DNA of 64,000 bases, taken from the NCBI GenBank assembly GCA_010094045.1, contig ML986610.1, positions 124,001 to 188,000 on the forward strand. Direction: 5' to 3'. The notes under the pieces were generated by a model. That model made no database searches. It was not told the origin of the DNA and was given only the letters and a program-made list of their open reading frames with translations. The translations under genes and the position numbers were made by a program. Position 1 is the first letter of the stretch. Each line of letters begins with the position of its first letter. Shown in pieces: positions 1 through 12,026 of the stretch. The stretch comes from Lojkania enalia. Taxonomy: Eukaryota; Ascomycota; Dothideomycetes; Pleosporales.

Positions 1-2420
1 CAGGTCGGATGTGAGGATTGGATGCCGTTGTCGTTCAGTCATGTTGACGGGTGAGGATGGCGTCAGCTATCATACGCAGATGAACGAAGTTTTTTCGCAT
101 GAAATTGGGACATTGGGAGACCTGAGCGTCACTCCTGGGAATATCCTTCGAGCATTCCGCAGTGCGAACGCTCCACATTGACCGGCGCCGCGATTGTACA
201 TTGGCTCCAATACTAAAGTTAATGCAAGTTGTAGCGCTTTCTTTATATGGCGCGCGGTTAGCAGGGATGCTTTATGGGGCAGTTTCCAAGCGGATTGATA
301 GGTCGTAGCGGAATGTGGCATGTGTTGTGAAGAGAGCATCATGGTATGTGTATTTAGATTTTGATAATCGGTGTTATGAGACCTGATTCGACAATTAATG
401 GAGTAGTCTATTTGGGTAGCAGAAAATAGGCTCGCTTTGAATTGATCAGGATAGAATGTAGGTGCCCAATATGTGAATGCTTTAATAACATACATCACTG
501 GGAACGTTCACACCACCAGGACAAGGATGGTGTAATTGCGTGGTTATGCAGAAAAGGTCTTGATGCAGGGCACTAGTGAAGACTGACAGGCCGTCAGCTA
601 GCTCACCGATATGTGTCAATCTCGGGGCGGCTCTTCATTGCGACTACTTTATTCAGCGTCATGCCTCATTGCGTGGAGAGCGTCGGAATATTCGAGTGTA
701 TAGCATGCACAGGAGTTCAAGATCATCGCCTTATGTCACTTGCTTCTCCTGTTTATGAACCAAGCAGAGTCGTATCTTTATGGTTGCAATCTGGATAAGG
801 TTGTCCGGAGAAATTGCAAATATGGGCTCCAAAATCATGATAATATACCCTTCTTTTGATAGTCAATGCATTAAAGCGCTACTACTTTTAGCTACCTTAA
901 TTAACTGAGCGGAAGAATAGGCATAATGCATACTTGGCGTTTGTGATGCTGGCATACTAATAGATGATTCTCGTGTCGCGAAATAGAGCGGTATGTGCTG
1001 GTTTACCAACATTACGCGGATAGCAAAACCCGAGTAAGGCAGACACTCAGTGGAGGCACGGAGACCAAATCTGAGCAAATGATAACGAAATCTACTGATG
1101 CAGACTCATCAATAACGTATGATGCCAGGACGGCAAATGCGTACCGCGCAACAAGGGGTCCCGGGTTAGCGACCGGTCAGGATTTAACTCTGGTCGATAT
1201 ATACCCCACGTGCCCCTCAAAGATGTGGGCCGGCTTGTATATCATGAGGTTGGCAGTTCTAGTTGGAGCACGAACTTACGTTGGTTTGTGGAGCAGAAGA
1301 CGCGGTAAAGCAAGGTACAACAACATATCTGCGTTGCCAATATGGGCACGGGGTTCAATGAACCAGAATCTACTGTCATTTCCCCGGGATATCGATTCTG
1401 CCTTGCGCTGGGGAGCACTAAGACCACTGTGTCTGACCTATTGCGGTATGCTGTGACTCGATGCACATGCGCCTAGGTGTGCTAGCCGGATCCATATGTG
1501 TATACATGTTGGCGGCTACAAGTCTGCCTTGAAGAAAGCCATGCATAAATGCAACCTTGCCTTGTGTGATATGTGCTTTGGGGTCATGGTAGATTGGCGG
1601 TTCCCCAACTATCGCGAAGCTAGGTGCAGAGCGTATCAATGAGGGGACTTTCATTTCTTTCTCCTAGAGACCACCGGAACCCAATCACCAATTTGCTCAT
1701 CGATGGAAGCATTAGAGCCGCATAAAAAACCTACTTTGCATTTTTATTCCTTTGCGTCCGTCGGCCGAATAATTAATATTATTCTTTTCAACACCACATC
1801 TTTACCTCAAGATTGCTCCTAGAAATTGCGGTAACTACTTGTCTTCTCAAGCAATGTCGTCCTTAGGAGGCCTATGGAACTAACTTCCATTCTATTCTGT
1901 TTGACGGTAGGCTTTCTTGATCGTGAAGGGCAGTATCTGAGGTGCTCGTTTCAGGCCACCATGGTACTCCATTCTCCTTATAAGTCCAAAATAAACTCTG
2001 AAAAAGATATCTCAACGATATTTTCGTACGGGTCTCAGCAATTATTTTCCTATTTTAGGAATAAATTGTGTTGTTTTTACGCATCTTGGATCGGCCGGTC
2101 CCATTCACTCTTTGATTTCCCTTTCTCCGTCGCATGTGCATTCACGACGCAAAGGGTCTTATTATCGTGACTTGAATGATGCGATGATAATTGAGAACTA
2201 GGAGGGGACATATCTCGCTTAGCACAATATTTGGTAGCAAAGCTACGCTCTTTCACAGTTTCTGGAGCTGACTAGGGGATCAGTTGCTAGGTGAAAGCGT
2301 AGACTCGCAAAATATGTTTGTGCCCGTATGCCTTAGACACTAAACACTACAGTTTCTCTCCTATCGAAAGCTCCACTAAGTCTTCTGTATCCACAAGCTC
2401 CAGAGCACTAACCGGCGAAA
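1..2420. other. gene-poor left flank, no supported gene
   Basis: Only short ORFs in conflicting frames are present. The longest (about 150 codons near 995-1456 plus, 142 codons near 70-498 minus) show no family motif, no low-complexity linker typical of fungal proteins and no flanking exon. Composition becomes AT-rich from about 1,700. I see nothing that supports a gene here, although a decayed one cannot be excluded. Confidence 0.5.
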
Positions 2421-3060
2421 ATGTCTCTCCAACACCCACTCCCACCAAGGCCACCTGTCCGCGCGTGGTCCTCACCTTCGGAGCGGCCGCTTTCGTCTAC
2501 GCCAATGTCTCTCGAACCGTCTAGAGAGGAAACACCTTCCATCCCTGAAAAACCACGACCTTATCCCCATTTAGCCCCGGAAATTTTCCGCGACGCTTTT
2601 AAGGCTTGGGACCTTGGGTGTGGATTCAACAAGCAAACCGTCCAGACACTCAATTACGTCGAATGGCTTTTGTTGGAGACGACTGGTCATAACTGGGACA
2701 ACCAGATGGAACGAAGCGAGCATGTCTACGCGGCTTTGGAGGCATTGATCTTCAAGTTTCTCAAGTGGCATGGGTAGGTCATATAAATATTTCGCTACTC
2801 ATGGGCTCAAGACGTCATTCAGCTGTTCTCATATCGAGGTCACCTGGGATCAGTACCTAGGATATTATCCTCTGCAGTCCAAATGCCCAATGTTGCCGGA
2901 TTGGGTGTTGAGCCGGGGGGTCATCATCCCAGTGGCAGCCGCTTGGGGTATTGTTTCTGAGGTCAACCCATCTGAGTGGGAAGTAAAGATTCCCACTCAC
3001 TGTGAGTCAGATGGGGAAGAAGAGAGGGTCGGGCTCAAGCTTGATAGGTTCCTTTTATGA
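2421..3060 (+). CDS. hypothetical protein, two exons (196 aa)
   Basis: Two ORFs join through a plausible 49-bp intron: exon 1 is 2421-2773 and ends in a split Gly codon before GTAGGT, and exon 2 is 2823-3060 after ATTCAG. The N-terminal 50 residues are rich in Pro and Ser (PLPPRPPVR), probably disordered. The rest is ordered-looking, with many Trp and Tyr (VEWLLLETTGHNWDNQ, IEVTWDQYLGYYPLQ) and an acidic stretch before the end. There is no signal peptide or membrane span. I do not recognise a family. The start was chosen at an ATG with A at -3. The intron has only a weak branch point, so the join is the least certain part. It stands alone, upstream of a decayed gene on the other strand. Confidence 0.5.
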
Positions 3061-3439
3061 AGAGGATAGTTGCGATATACTGTGGTCTGGGTTTTACAGC
3101 TGGAGGAAGGAAGGTTTATTGTAATTTGCAGTCCATTATGCCACTCCAATATACCGACAAAAACATAAAGAGTTCATTATTATTCATAATGATTTTAGAA
3201 ACAGACACTATTCCATGCGACTCAATTTTCTTCCCCGATCTCGCATTGCACTTTCGCCATCGAACCATAATTTTTGAATAAGTTAGACACCCAAATAAAA
3301 ATCCATTCTGCTATAATTTTTCGGTTTGACCTTAATATCACCCATCCGGCGGTGGCAATTTTTTTGTTATAAGTAGACTTACTCTTTTGAAACTTCGATA
3401 CACGGCCCCATGACATATATATTTCTAGCTTTAAGCACT

Positions 3440-5130
3440 CGGTTCAAGAATGCTTCAGTTTAAATTCCAGCTTGAGAGCCCCTTCTACGACGTTAAAATC
3501 CCAGTCGTGAGGCAGACCTCCATGATAGCCCATCGTACCATGATAGTAGTCTGTGAAATCCTCCGATGCGTAGAAGCGGCTCAATTCATAAATGCGTTAG
3601 TTGGTGTCAGCATCTTGCTTTACGTGGTGCCAAAATCTCCAATCGGTTTCACCGCACATACAGGGGTAGTTATTGCCCACAATCGACCAAACGCTTGATA
3701 TGGCTTCTCTGAAATGGTTGCAGCAAACGGCGACAGTTAAGGCACTGGGTACTTTGCCACTTGCGAAAATTTATCAACTTGACTTTGTCCTTGGCCTTAT
3801 TTTCATGAACCCGGAGCGATTATCGGACGACGTCCTCAATAGAAAGGCCCTGGATTTACCGATTATTGTGGAAGCGTAAACTTGTGAAACCCAGGGAAGG
3901 TTTGACACTAGCATGTTTTCGCCTCAATAAACTAATCATATTCTTCAGAATGGTCAATGGTATATAGCCAACAAGTACGTTCAGGTCGCTCTTTGAGCCA
4001 GACTCTGCTCTTTATCGGACCACGGAAATCGGATTCGCATGAACCTCCTCTCGCATCCATATCGAGCATGCATGTTCGTTCCAAGCTCGTATCATGGATC
4101 AACAAAAGGCATGTGGAGCGGGCTGTGTCAACAGCATAGCCATAGACATGAACAAGGTTACATGAGATTGAACCTTACAAAGTGCATTCACTGCTTTCCC
4201 CATGAGATCCCTTTTCACGATTGTTCTTCATGTGAATTCTAAGGCCGAGGGTAGCTCGATGAAGTCGCCATTCGCAGAAAGTTCAGGGAAACTTTGTTTG
4301 GTAGGAGTGTCCCGTATGGCTTGGTTTTGAACCCGTTCCCTCCATTCGGGCCAATATCCCCCGAATAGTTGGCGAAATGCCTTACGAGGCGCTCAATGGG
4401 ATATTCAGTGGGTGTGTTCTTAAATCATGTATTCGTATACGTACCTACACACCCTCAGTATAATTGGGGATGACTGTAGCAATTGGGAGTTTGACATGAG
4501 GCTGCACTACGCATTTAAGAGAGAGCTATAATCATGTCAGAAACTTGCCCCACGTTTAAATTTTTTTTTTTAAAAAAAAATTAGTTCAAAGAAGGGTGTC
4601 GATACAAGCCCAAGTGAAATAGCTGTTTGGATCAGGATCTCTCTTTTCTTTGCCCTATGGGCACTATTTTGATAAATTCTTCCATCGAACGCGAAAGTTT
4701 TCATCAAGTCAGTACCTTTGTTGATTAAACCGCTTACGGCATGCGCCATTGCTCGAGAAGTAATATGGAACTTATCGGAGACGTTCGAAATCATCAAGAA
4801 AATGAGATAAGTCATCTGCTTGTCGTGTTAAGAAAGATTTGGATCAAGGGGCTTCGCAAGATTCAATCTGTATCATTAGTTCAGAAAATGCGTTGAGGAA
4901 AAGGGCCACGCTTACTGAACAGAGTGATCTTCCATTGCATTCTAAGAAGATTTTGGGCACACTCAGTTCGAATTTGTTCCTCATGTGCTACGGCCAGCTT
5001 GATTCCCTTTCGCGGCGACGCCATATGTCGTACTCATTATTGAGCCAGTTCATTACTTGGTCTTCCATGCGGTTGTCCCAGGCATGTTTAGTGGGTACGA
5101 TTAAGCCACATGTCTTTCATGTGTGACCAA
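3440..5130 (-). pseudogene. decayed gene relic(s) of unrecognised family
   Basis: Several minus-strand patches read like real protein but are broken by stops and frame changes. At 3447-3640 one frame gives a Trp/His-rich stretch including RIYELSRFYASEDFTDYYHG, with a TAA inside it. At 4240-4400 a patch includes GGYWPEWRERVQNQ. At 4570-4815 a patch includes DKFHITSRAMAHAVSGLINK. At 4950-5090 the patch HAWDNRMEDQVMNWLNNEYD changes frame and continues as KLAVAHEEQIRTECAQNLLR. No single intact ORF links them and introns alone do not explain the in-frame stops. I cannot name the family. It may be one gene or two adjacent ones. Confidence 0.5.
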
Positions 5131-7597
5131 ATCATGCTGGTCGCCACGGTGTGTGGTTGGGGGTATTCCCTCGGGAATGTTCTGATTGGGCAATCAATTT
5201 TGGAGACGAAGATAGAAAGCAAATAAGATGGGTAGAAAATTGAGGTCGCCAAGAGCTGGGCAAATTCATGCCGGGAGTGGCTAGAGACTGTCGATTTTCG
5301 AAGACTGTCAAGTTTTGGCGAGGTAGGAAATACTTGCCTTTCATTAATTACATTCTACAAGTGAAATTTTATGGTCCGGTCTAATACCCAATGTTTGAAT
5401 CAACTTAGGTTTTGATTCGTCCCATTATTGTTATTATTCTGCAGAGTTGCAAGGCACGGGAACTATCTAATCAGCCTGTCTTCTTAAGTTAGCCAAGCTA
5501 TTTCATTCTTCGAACAGGAAGCGCAATGTCCGAAAAAGGGAGATTTTGTCAAACCTTTATGCATTGTCTTTTCCCTCTTTTTCCTACGCTCTGTGGATAA
5601 GATACGTTGTTCTGGACCTGATTAGAAGTGTGCTTCTATAGAAGAGATTGTTGGGAGAGTACTACTTCAGAATTCTTCTCGTACATCAAGTGTTTTCACG
5701 CTCCGCGTAGCGTTCTCTGGTACTTATTCCAACTATGCGTGCTGCACGAGGAACGCCACCGCCATGTCGTACCCTCATTTCGTGGCTCGCCATTACGTCT
5801 ACGACATACATGTTATCTGCTATGCGAGGTTAGATTGCCGTGCGCGATATGGAGCCATGATGTGGAAGCAAAGGAGTCCAATAACTAAAAACATTCCGGC
5901 AGAACGGCGGGATACTATAAGGCAACACTGCAAATACATGTTTCCAACGAGAGTTGATGAATATGTCTCAGCTTCGTCTGAGCTGAATGTTTCTGCTACA
6001 CCGTCTTATTCCCACCGCATAGCTTCTACACGAATTCAAAGTCTAGATATCCGCAACAACCCCTCGGACTCACACCCATTGAAGTTTGGTTACCGTTCTC
6101 GACACTATACTAGTATCTCGACAGTTGCTGCAACCAAGGCCGAGAAGGTTACACCCCTAAATATATATATTTAATTGTATAGATTTATGATTAGCTCACA
6201 TAACCTTTATTGTTGGGGGCTTAAAATGAAAAATACCTGAGCTCATACCCGTCGCATCAACAACCCCCCAACCTAGGTCCACGGATCCGAGTGCAGGACC
6301 GCGCGGCGGCATATCTGCCTCTCCGCGTACATAATTATATCCCATCCATACCATCAGTATTAATAATAATCCCTACCTATATATACCACCCCCAAATTAA
6401 GAATCACCAAGCATCGCGCCAAGCCACTCAACCCGCGACACTACTCGCCGCACGAACACTCCGTTCCGGCCCCAGTCCGACTAATGCGCGATCAAGCATC
6501 TATGATCTTCCGATTGCCGAGCGAGTGCTATACATGGCGCAGGTCGGCAAGCGCTAGGGTCTGCGTCGGAAGGAGCAGGGTGCGTTAGAATCGGCGGGAT
6601 ATTTCGAGTGGGGCAGCGGGCGTTATAGTGCTATTCTGGTGCTGTGTGTTTTTCTGAGGAATAGGGGGATTAATTAGGGAATGGAGGAGTTGGAAGGGAG
6701 ATGTTCGCGAACTGGAACCTCGTCGGAGTTCGATTAAAAGGCAGTTACGTCAATTTTCAAGCGCCGAACCGGCATGAAAGTGCTGTTTGCCGTGCATAGA
6801 GCGAGGCGTTTAGCCTGGAAGAGAATGCGACGGACCGGTGAAGCGTGCATAAGGCTGGTTTTATAGCAGCGATCGGGTGATTTGACATTCGGTCAATGGC
6901 CGCGCAAGCCTAGAGTGAAGCTTGAGAGTGAGGAAGGCCAAGGTTATGAAAGGCGAAGTGAGAGGATTCTAGATCGAGCAGGATGGGGGGAGAGGGGGGG
7001 GGGGAAGGAAAGTAGCGGAGTTCAAGCAGGAATGAAGGGTATTTCCTATGCGAAACTGCTTCTTGCACCAACAACCACCGTTCAATCTGTGAGCGCACAA
7101 CCTATGCCGGACCCTCGCCCGAGCAATCTGATAACGGAAAACCATGTCAAGATGCTCGCTATATCCATCCCTCCATCCCACGCCAAGACACCAAACCAGT
7201 TTGCCAAAATGGCGGCAATTCTCTGCCTTGTCGCACTTTTGAGCCAGCCAAAAACGCCGTCAAAGAACCGCCAGTCATCTAAGGAGCGTAAGAATGGTAT
7301 CAATAGCCAGTCCGATGAGCGTATGAAGTGAATCAATGTCCGTCTAATGAGCGTGATGTACGGAACGAAGTTATCCGTGCGATGAGCGTGTCTGAAGGAA
7401 AAAAGGTGCTGGGTGAACAGAATCTAGGTACTACAAACGAGAAAGTTGCGGTATGGAATTAGCCTATCACAGCCCTTGCGCAGCCTAAAAGCCGGAAGAG
7501 ATAGGTTATTATGAGGATAAGAGACGTCCGGGTATCGAGTCAAACTGTAGATAATAATAATAATATGATGTTCCGCGTTGCAGCTGGTGGCAACTTT
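5131..7597. other. intergenic, no supported gene
   Basis: The stretch holds short ORFs only. One plus-strand frame (6291-6557) reads into a TAG at 6555-6557 and then stays open for about 38 more codons to a second stop near 6672, but neither part shows a known motif. There is a G-run near 6,985-7,002, three copies of ATGAGCGT between 7,312 and 7,390, and an (AAT)n tract at about 7,552-7,565 just outside the 3' end of the RGS gene. Confidence 0.4.
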
Positions 7598-9567
7598 CTA
7601 AGGCGAGGCTTGTCCCTTCAACTCCGCCTCGACATACTTCGGCCACGTATTCGTGAAGACGAGGTATTTGATACTCTCAAATGCTGCATCGAAAACATTC
7701 TCCGTGAATTCGCTCGGCACGATGCTTCGAGTACTCGCCGAGCTTGACGCACTGGTATCGGATGTGATACTAGTCGGACGATCCAAGACATCTTCCCACG
7801 GACACACGACGTTCTCCCTATTTGACGGCGATTCCGGTGTGCTTGCTCCGCTTCGAGAGGGATACGGGTCGTATTCCACGGTTGCAAATGTCCGTTGAAG
7901 AGTCTTAAAGACTTTGTATTCAATATTGATGGGGGTCTCGGCCGTGAAAGGGTTGATGAGGGAGAAAAAGATAAGAGATGCTTCGGTGAACATCTGCCTT
8001 CGCTGCGCAGTGGTTACGGATCGAAGGCTTGCCCATTTCTTCTTAAAATTTCGGACTTCACGAAGGAAAATGGTGTTCTCCGCTGTGAACTCCCGCGAAG
8101 CGGCCCAGGATATTAGAGGTTCAATCCGGTGCTCAATGCAGAACTCTAGGGCTTGCATGGATGCCTTTGGTTTCAACTCTTTATTTAGCACGACTTGAGG
8201 CGATTTATTGGAAGAGCTCGGGGAAGGGATGGTAAGTGTCGCAGTTGTGGTGGTCGAGGATACGGAAGATCGGCGGGGTCGCGACTTGAACGCATCTCGA
8301 AGCGGAATAATAATGAGGACTTGCTGACATACAACTAGGGAAGGGATAAACCTGCATTAATATCCTGTCAGCCAGCCATTTCGGTTGTTTCGAATCGAGG
8401 AGTGAGACAAAATGCTGTTGCTTTTTCCATAGCGTGGTTTGAGACGAGCAACTCGGCTTCACCATTTCGCGCCACAGTAGCAACGAGAGATTCGGAAGAA
8501 ATGAATGCCGACGCTAGAACATAATGACATACCATCCAGCAGGTGCAAAATATCTATTAATGGAATAGATAGCGGGCATGTTTGAGTAAGTAAACGCCAT
8601 CCACAAGGGTGTGCCAGGTAATCTGCACGATTGTTAGTGCGACGGAATAAATTGTGGACCATCAAGCTTACCCTGCAATAATCGCGAGCCTAGTCTGCCA
8701 GGCCCAGTAGTGGACATCATTGATCCTTCGGATCTTCCAAAGAATCCAGGGCCCGACGATGGCGGTCCAAAACAGCTGGATGAATATGGAGGGAACCCTA
8801 AGATACTGTGAGCAAAACAAAATTCAGCTGTTCGCGGCACACATACCACTCTGGGCCCCGACGACAGGAGATTGCATCAACGACTGGCCCGAATACACCG
8901 TAGGATGCATGAAACCGGCGAGAAGCAAAGAAGAGTATTATTGTAGGAATGAACTATGCTGGTCAGCGGAAGGATTCTGTACAACGCAAGGTTTTCCGGG
9001 GAAGATACCGAGAGGATCAATCCTACGACCGTGCCCACATAAACTTTGGCTGTAGCGTCGAGGCCTAGCCAAGCGTCGTACAATCCATGAGGGGTGAACC
9101 TAAACCTCTTCTTGCGAGCACCTTCGAGGAAGTCCCTACGCAGCCGTCGCTGACTCTCATATGCCTTGAGTACTCTTGCGTTGCATGCTGGAATTTGTGA
9201 GCATCTAGAATGCTCAGAAGGTGGCATATTTTGGGATGTTACCTTGAAAAAAAGCCATTCCAGAGGGCAAGAAAACCGACATGACCCAGAATTCGGCCGA
9301 GCATGGAAAGAGACCATTCTGGGGGTAGACCAGCAGAACCAGAATAAGGTAGATGTGAAGCATAGATACTGCGGCAAAAATGACCTTAATGTTCCTAATG
9401 CGGACGCAGAATGCCGAACGGTGGCGATATAGAAAGTAGAGCTCCACGGATATGACAACGGTGTATAGGACGGCCAGCGCAACGTATGCGATGCCGAGGG
9501 GGTCAGTATTTGGTCGACGGACTCCATCGAGGATGCGTGCGACCAGAATAGGTGCCATGCTGAGCAT
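7598..9567 (-). CDS. seven-transmembrane RGS-domain protein (GprK-like), 526 aa
   Basis: Six exons fit exactly: 9567-9243, 9187-9009, 8953-8847, 8797-8672, 8622-8533 and 8351-7598. Five introns (49-181 bp) have GT-AG ends. Residues about 1-310 form hydrophobic membrane segments with the conserved stretch DAWLGLDATAKVYVGTVVGL and later LPGTPLWMAFTYSNMPAIYS. After a Ser/Thr-rich linker the C-terminus carries an RGS domain from about residue 335, including ALEFCIEHRIEPLISWAASR. This is the architecture of the fungal GprK / 7TM-RGS class: a membrane receptor-like protein whose RGS part should speed GTP hydrolysis by a G-alpha subunit, linking nutrient or stress sensing to G-protein signalling. 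The first ATG after an upstream in-frame stop was used; a second ATG lies three codons later. Confidence 0.88.
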
Positions 9568-11150
9568 AGCGGAAAGGTCCGCTCCTAGAACGATATCTCG
9601 TGCCGATGCAGAGGAGGAAAGGGTGCCGTCATCCAGCCGTGGTATGAAGGAAAAGAGAGATGCGGAATGAGCTGGGAATGAAAGGCCAGGGGACGAGAGA
9701 GCAGCTGGAGGTTACATAAGCGGTGATAGCGCAAGATGTCTTCTGCGCCTGTTCATCGAGGTCCGGCGTATGAAGTTAATGAAGGGCGCACTGAAGGAGG
9801 GTCAAGTTTGGAGAGCAAGGTCAACAAGATTAGCAACACGCCGTGTGCGCGGCAGCAGGGGAGGGTAAATACGCCGTGGCCAGATGCTGCCGAGGCCAGG
9901 CGGCGTCGCGTCACTCAGTCGGGTCGCGTTGCGTCTAGTGCTACTGAGGCTGCAGCGAGGGTGGAAGCTCACGAGTGCGCAGAGGGAGGGTAGCACGGCG
10001 CTCGCCATGGGACACAGACTGCTACCTTGCCATACCAATAGTCGGGGCAGCTATGCACGCGAGAAGAAAGGGCCATTGCTGCCGTTCCAGGCGAGGTCTG
10101 ACGGGTGAGAAGCGTGTGATGCAGGCCGGCGATGAAAGGCCATTATTGTGTGGGTTGTTTAAGGATGCTTGGAGTTGAGCGACGAGGATGCGCGAGCGAT
10201 GGCGGACGCCCAGGGCGATCTGTGGCCGTGCGGCTCCCGGCACTGGGAGCGTTGAAGCGGGGAGCGTTTCGGCAGGCCAGGGGCCATCCCCGCTAGGAAC
10301 CGGCCGTCGTTCGGCTGCCTCTCCGCCCCGTCGGAGCCCATCGCAGGCGCTCTCGGGCGCTCTGGAGCGAGCCCCCTCACAAAAGGCGCGCTCCCGGCGG
10401 GCTCTCCATGCCCCTGGCCATGTAGCCGCCGCCAGTCCCTCCCTCTTCCTCCCTTCTGCAATGCCCCCATGCACTTTGCTTGCGACGTCGAAATCGCGTC
10501 CGGCATGTGGACAGAGGGAATGATGCTACGCCGCAATCCCATCCATTCACATGTCGCCGCCGCCGCCGCCGCCGCCGCACAGCGGGCATGTCCACGGTCC
10601 CTGTTTCACTTGCCTGGACGCTTTGCCCCGCTGCCCCGACACGATCGCTATCCTCATGCAGGTCGCCCGTCCCTCCCAATAAATGCCTGGTGACAAGTGT
10701 GGATGCATGGTCTTGCCGCCTCGTTCAGCCCCCTTGTCAATGGTTTCATGTCAGCTCTTCTAGAAGTTCGGCTCCACCACTCGCGCGTCTCGAGAAGCCC
10801 GTCAACGTGTGCTCTCCGCCCGACTTTTCATGCAGAAGCCCTGCCTTCTTCTAGCCGTAGTCGTCCCCACGGGCACAGACCTTGGGAATTGGCGTCCCCT
10901 GTTGTGCAAGCCATTACTGGAAAGAAACCGGGTTTTTCTTCCTCTGCTGTGGGGGAAACCAATGCTATGAGACACGAGGGCCACTGTGGCTGTAACATGA
11001 CGGCAGCACTCTGGCGCTATTCCACGCTGTTGTGCCGCTCCTGCACGCAAGAGACGGGAAATACGTTCTGGTCGGAAGGTTATCGGACCACGCAGGTCAC
11101 GAATTTTCGAGAATACGGATCCAGGTATTCGTCTACGGTCTGGTTCCCCA
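9568..11150. other. GC-rich non-coding-looking segment
   Basis: Composition is clearly more GC-rich than the flanks. Long ORFs occur on both strands and in several frames at once, as expected when GC-rich DNA lacks stop codons, and their translations are Arg/Ala/Pro-rich without motifs. A CCG trinucleotide run lies at about 10,554-10,579. The left part is presumably the promoter of the 7TM-RGS gene. Confidence 0.5.
10554..10579. repeat. CCG/GCC trinucleotide microsatellite
   Basis: About eight uninterrupted copies of the CCG trinucleotide, inside the GC-rich segment and not inside a supported gene. Confidence 0.8.
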
Positions 11151-11999
11151 GCACGGACAGTTCAAAGTGAAAGCTAGGATCCATGCCTATGGACGCAGAA
11201 TCAGTACCAGGAAAACCATAAAGCACAGGTCAGCTAGCGTATTGACTTGTGACCAGGATGCCGGGTCGTAGCGTAGATATCGAGGCGCTTGGTAGCAGGT
11301 ACAAGACTGGTCCAACCTAGAAAGGATTCCCACGTTCATGCTGAGGTGTCAAGCCGTTGATATATGCTTGGTGCAAGGGCCATTATCCTTCTATTGGCCT
11401 GACCGAGTAGTTGTATCAGAAGAACTCACCAAGATAATCGCCCGAACGATCCATTTCTCGGCTTATGCTTCAAGCGCCCTTCTACGATGCCGTGCGGATG
11501 CCAATAACAAGGCTTGCGTTTCCCCTAGTGACGAGATGGCCCCAATCCACGCCTCACTTACCATCCACAAGGTCACACAAAACTTTAGTGTCACCCATAC
11601 CCCCAAGAGTATTCGGCGCGGATGTCCAGTAATGCTCAGCCAATACGTCAATGCGTGTTCAAACCACGGTTGCTAGGCGTGGCCGCACGAGGGAGCCGTT
11701 CGCGACTAGTGGTTATCCCTCTCACCAATCCTTTCGTTGAGAACCTTCCAGCCAGGATTCATGCCTACTATCTCGACTGTTCACTGAAGTAGAATATGCA
11801 CTACCCGAAGACGGCGCGCACCGCTATGCTTTTTGGATGCGAGGCTATGTCGGAAAATATGGAATACCAATATATCATGGTTATAACGCCTAGAGTGAAA
11901 AAGTGCCTTGAGTATAAATATTAATGGACCATTATGGAAGAGAATGAAAATAGCCACAACAAAGTAACCTTATGCAATCCCGCTTCTGTTCCTCCCTTT

Positions 12000-12026
12000 A
12001 TTTTTTTTTTTTTTTTTTTTTTTTTT
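12000..12026. repeat. poly-T tract
   Basis: An uninterrupted run of about 26 T residues in AT-rich intergenic DNA. The exact length in a sequenced homopolymer is uncertain. Confidence 0.8.

Noticed and set aside
995..1456. 153-codon plus-strand ORF near the left end
   Set aside because: No recognisable domain, and an opposite-strand frame is also open over its 3' part.
5628..6174. 136-codon plus-strand ORF 5764-6174
   Set aside because: Ser/Arg/His-rich without motif or neighbours; probably chance.
6882..7336. 149-codon plus-strand ORF and overlapping 84-codon minus-strand ORF
   Set aside because: Neither has a motif, and the minus one looks weakly hydrophobic only by composition. Not supported.
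10022..10700. Several 100-150 codon ORFs on both strands
   Set aside because: They overlap in opposite frames in GC-rich DNA and are Arg/Ala/Pro-rich, as expected by chance at high GC.
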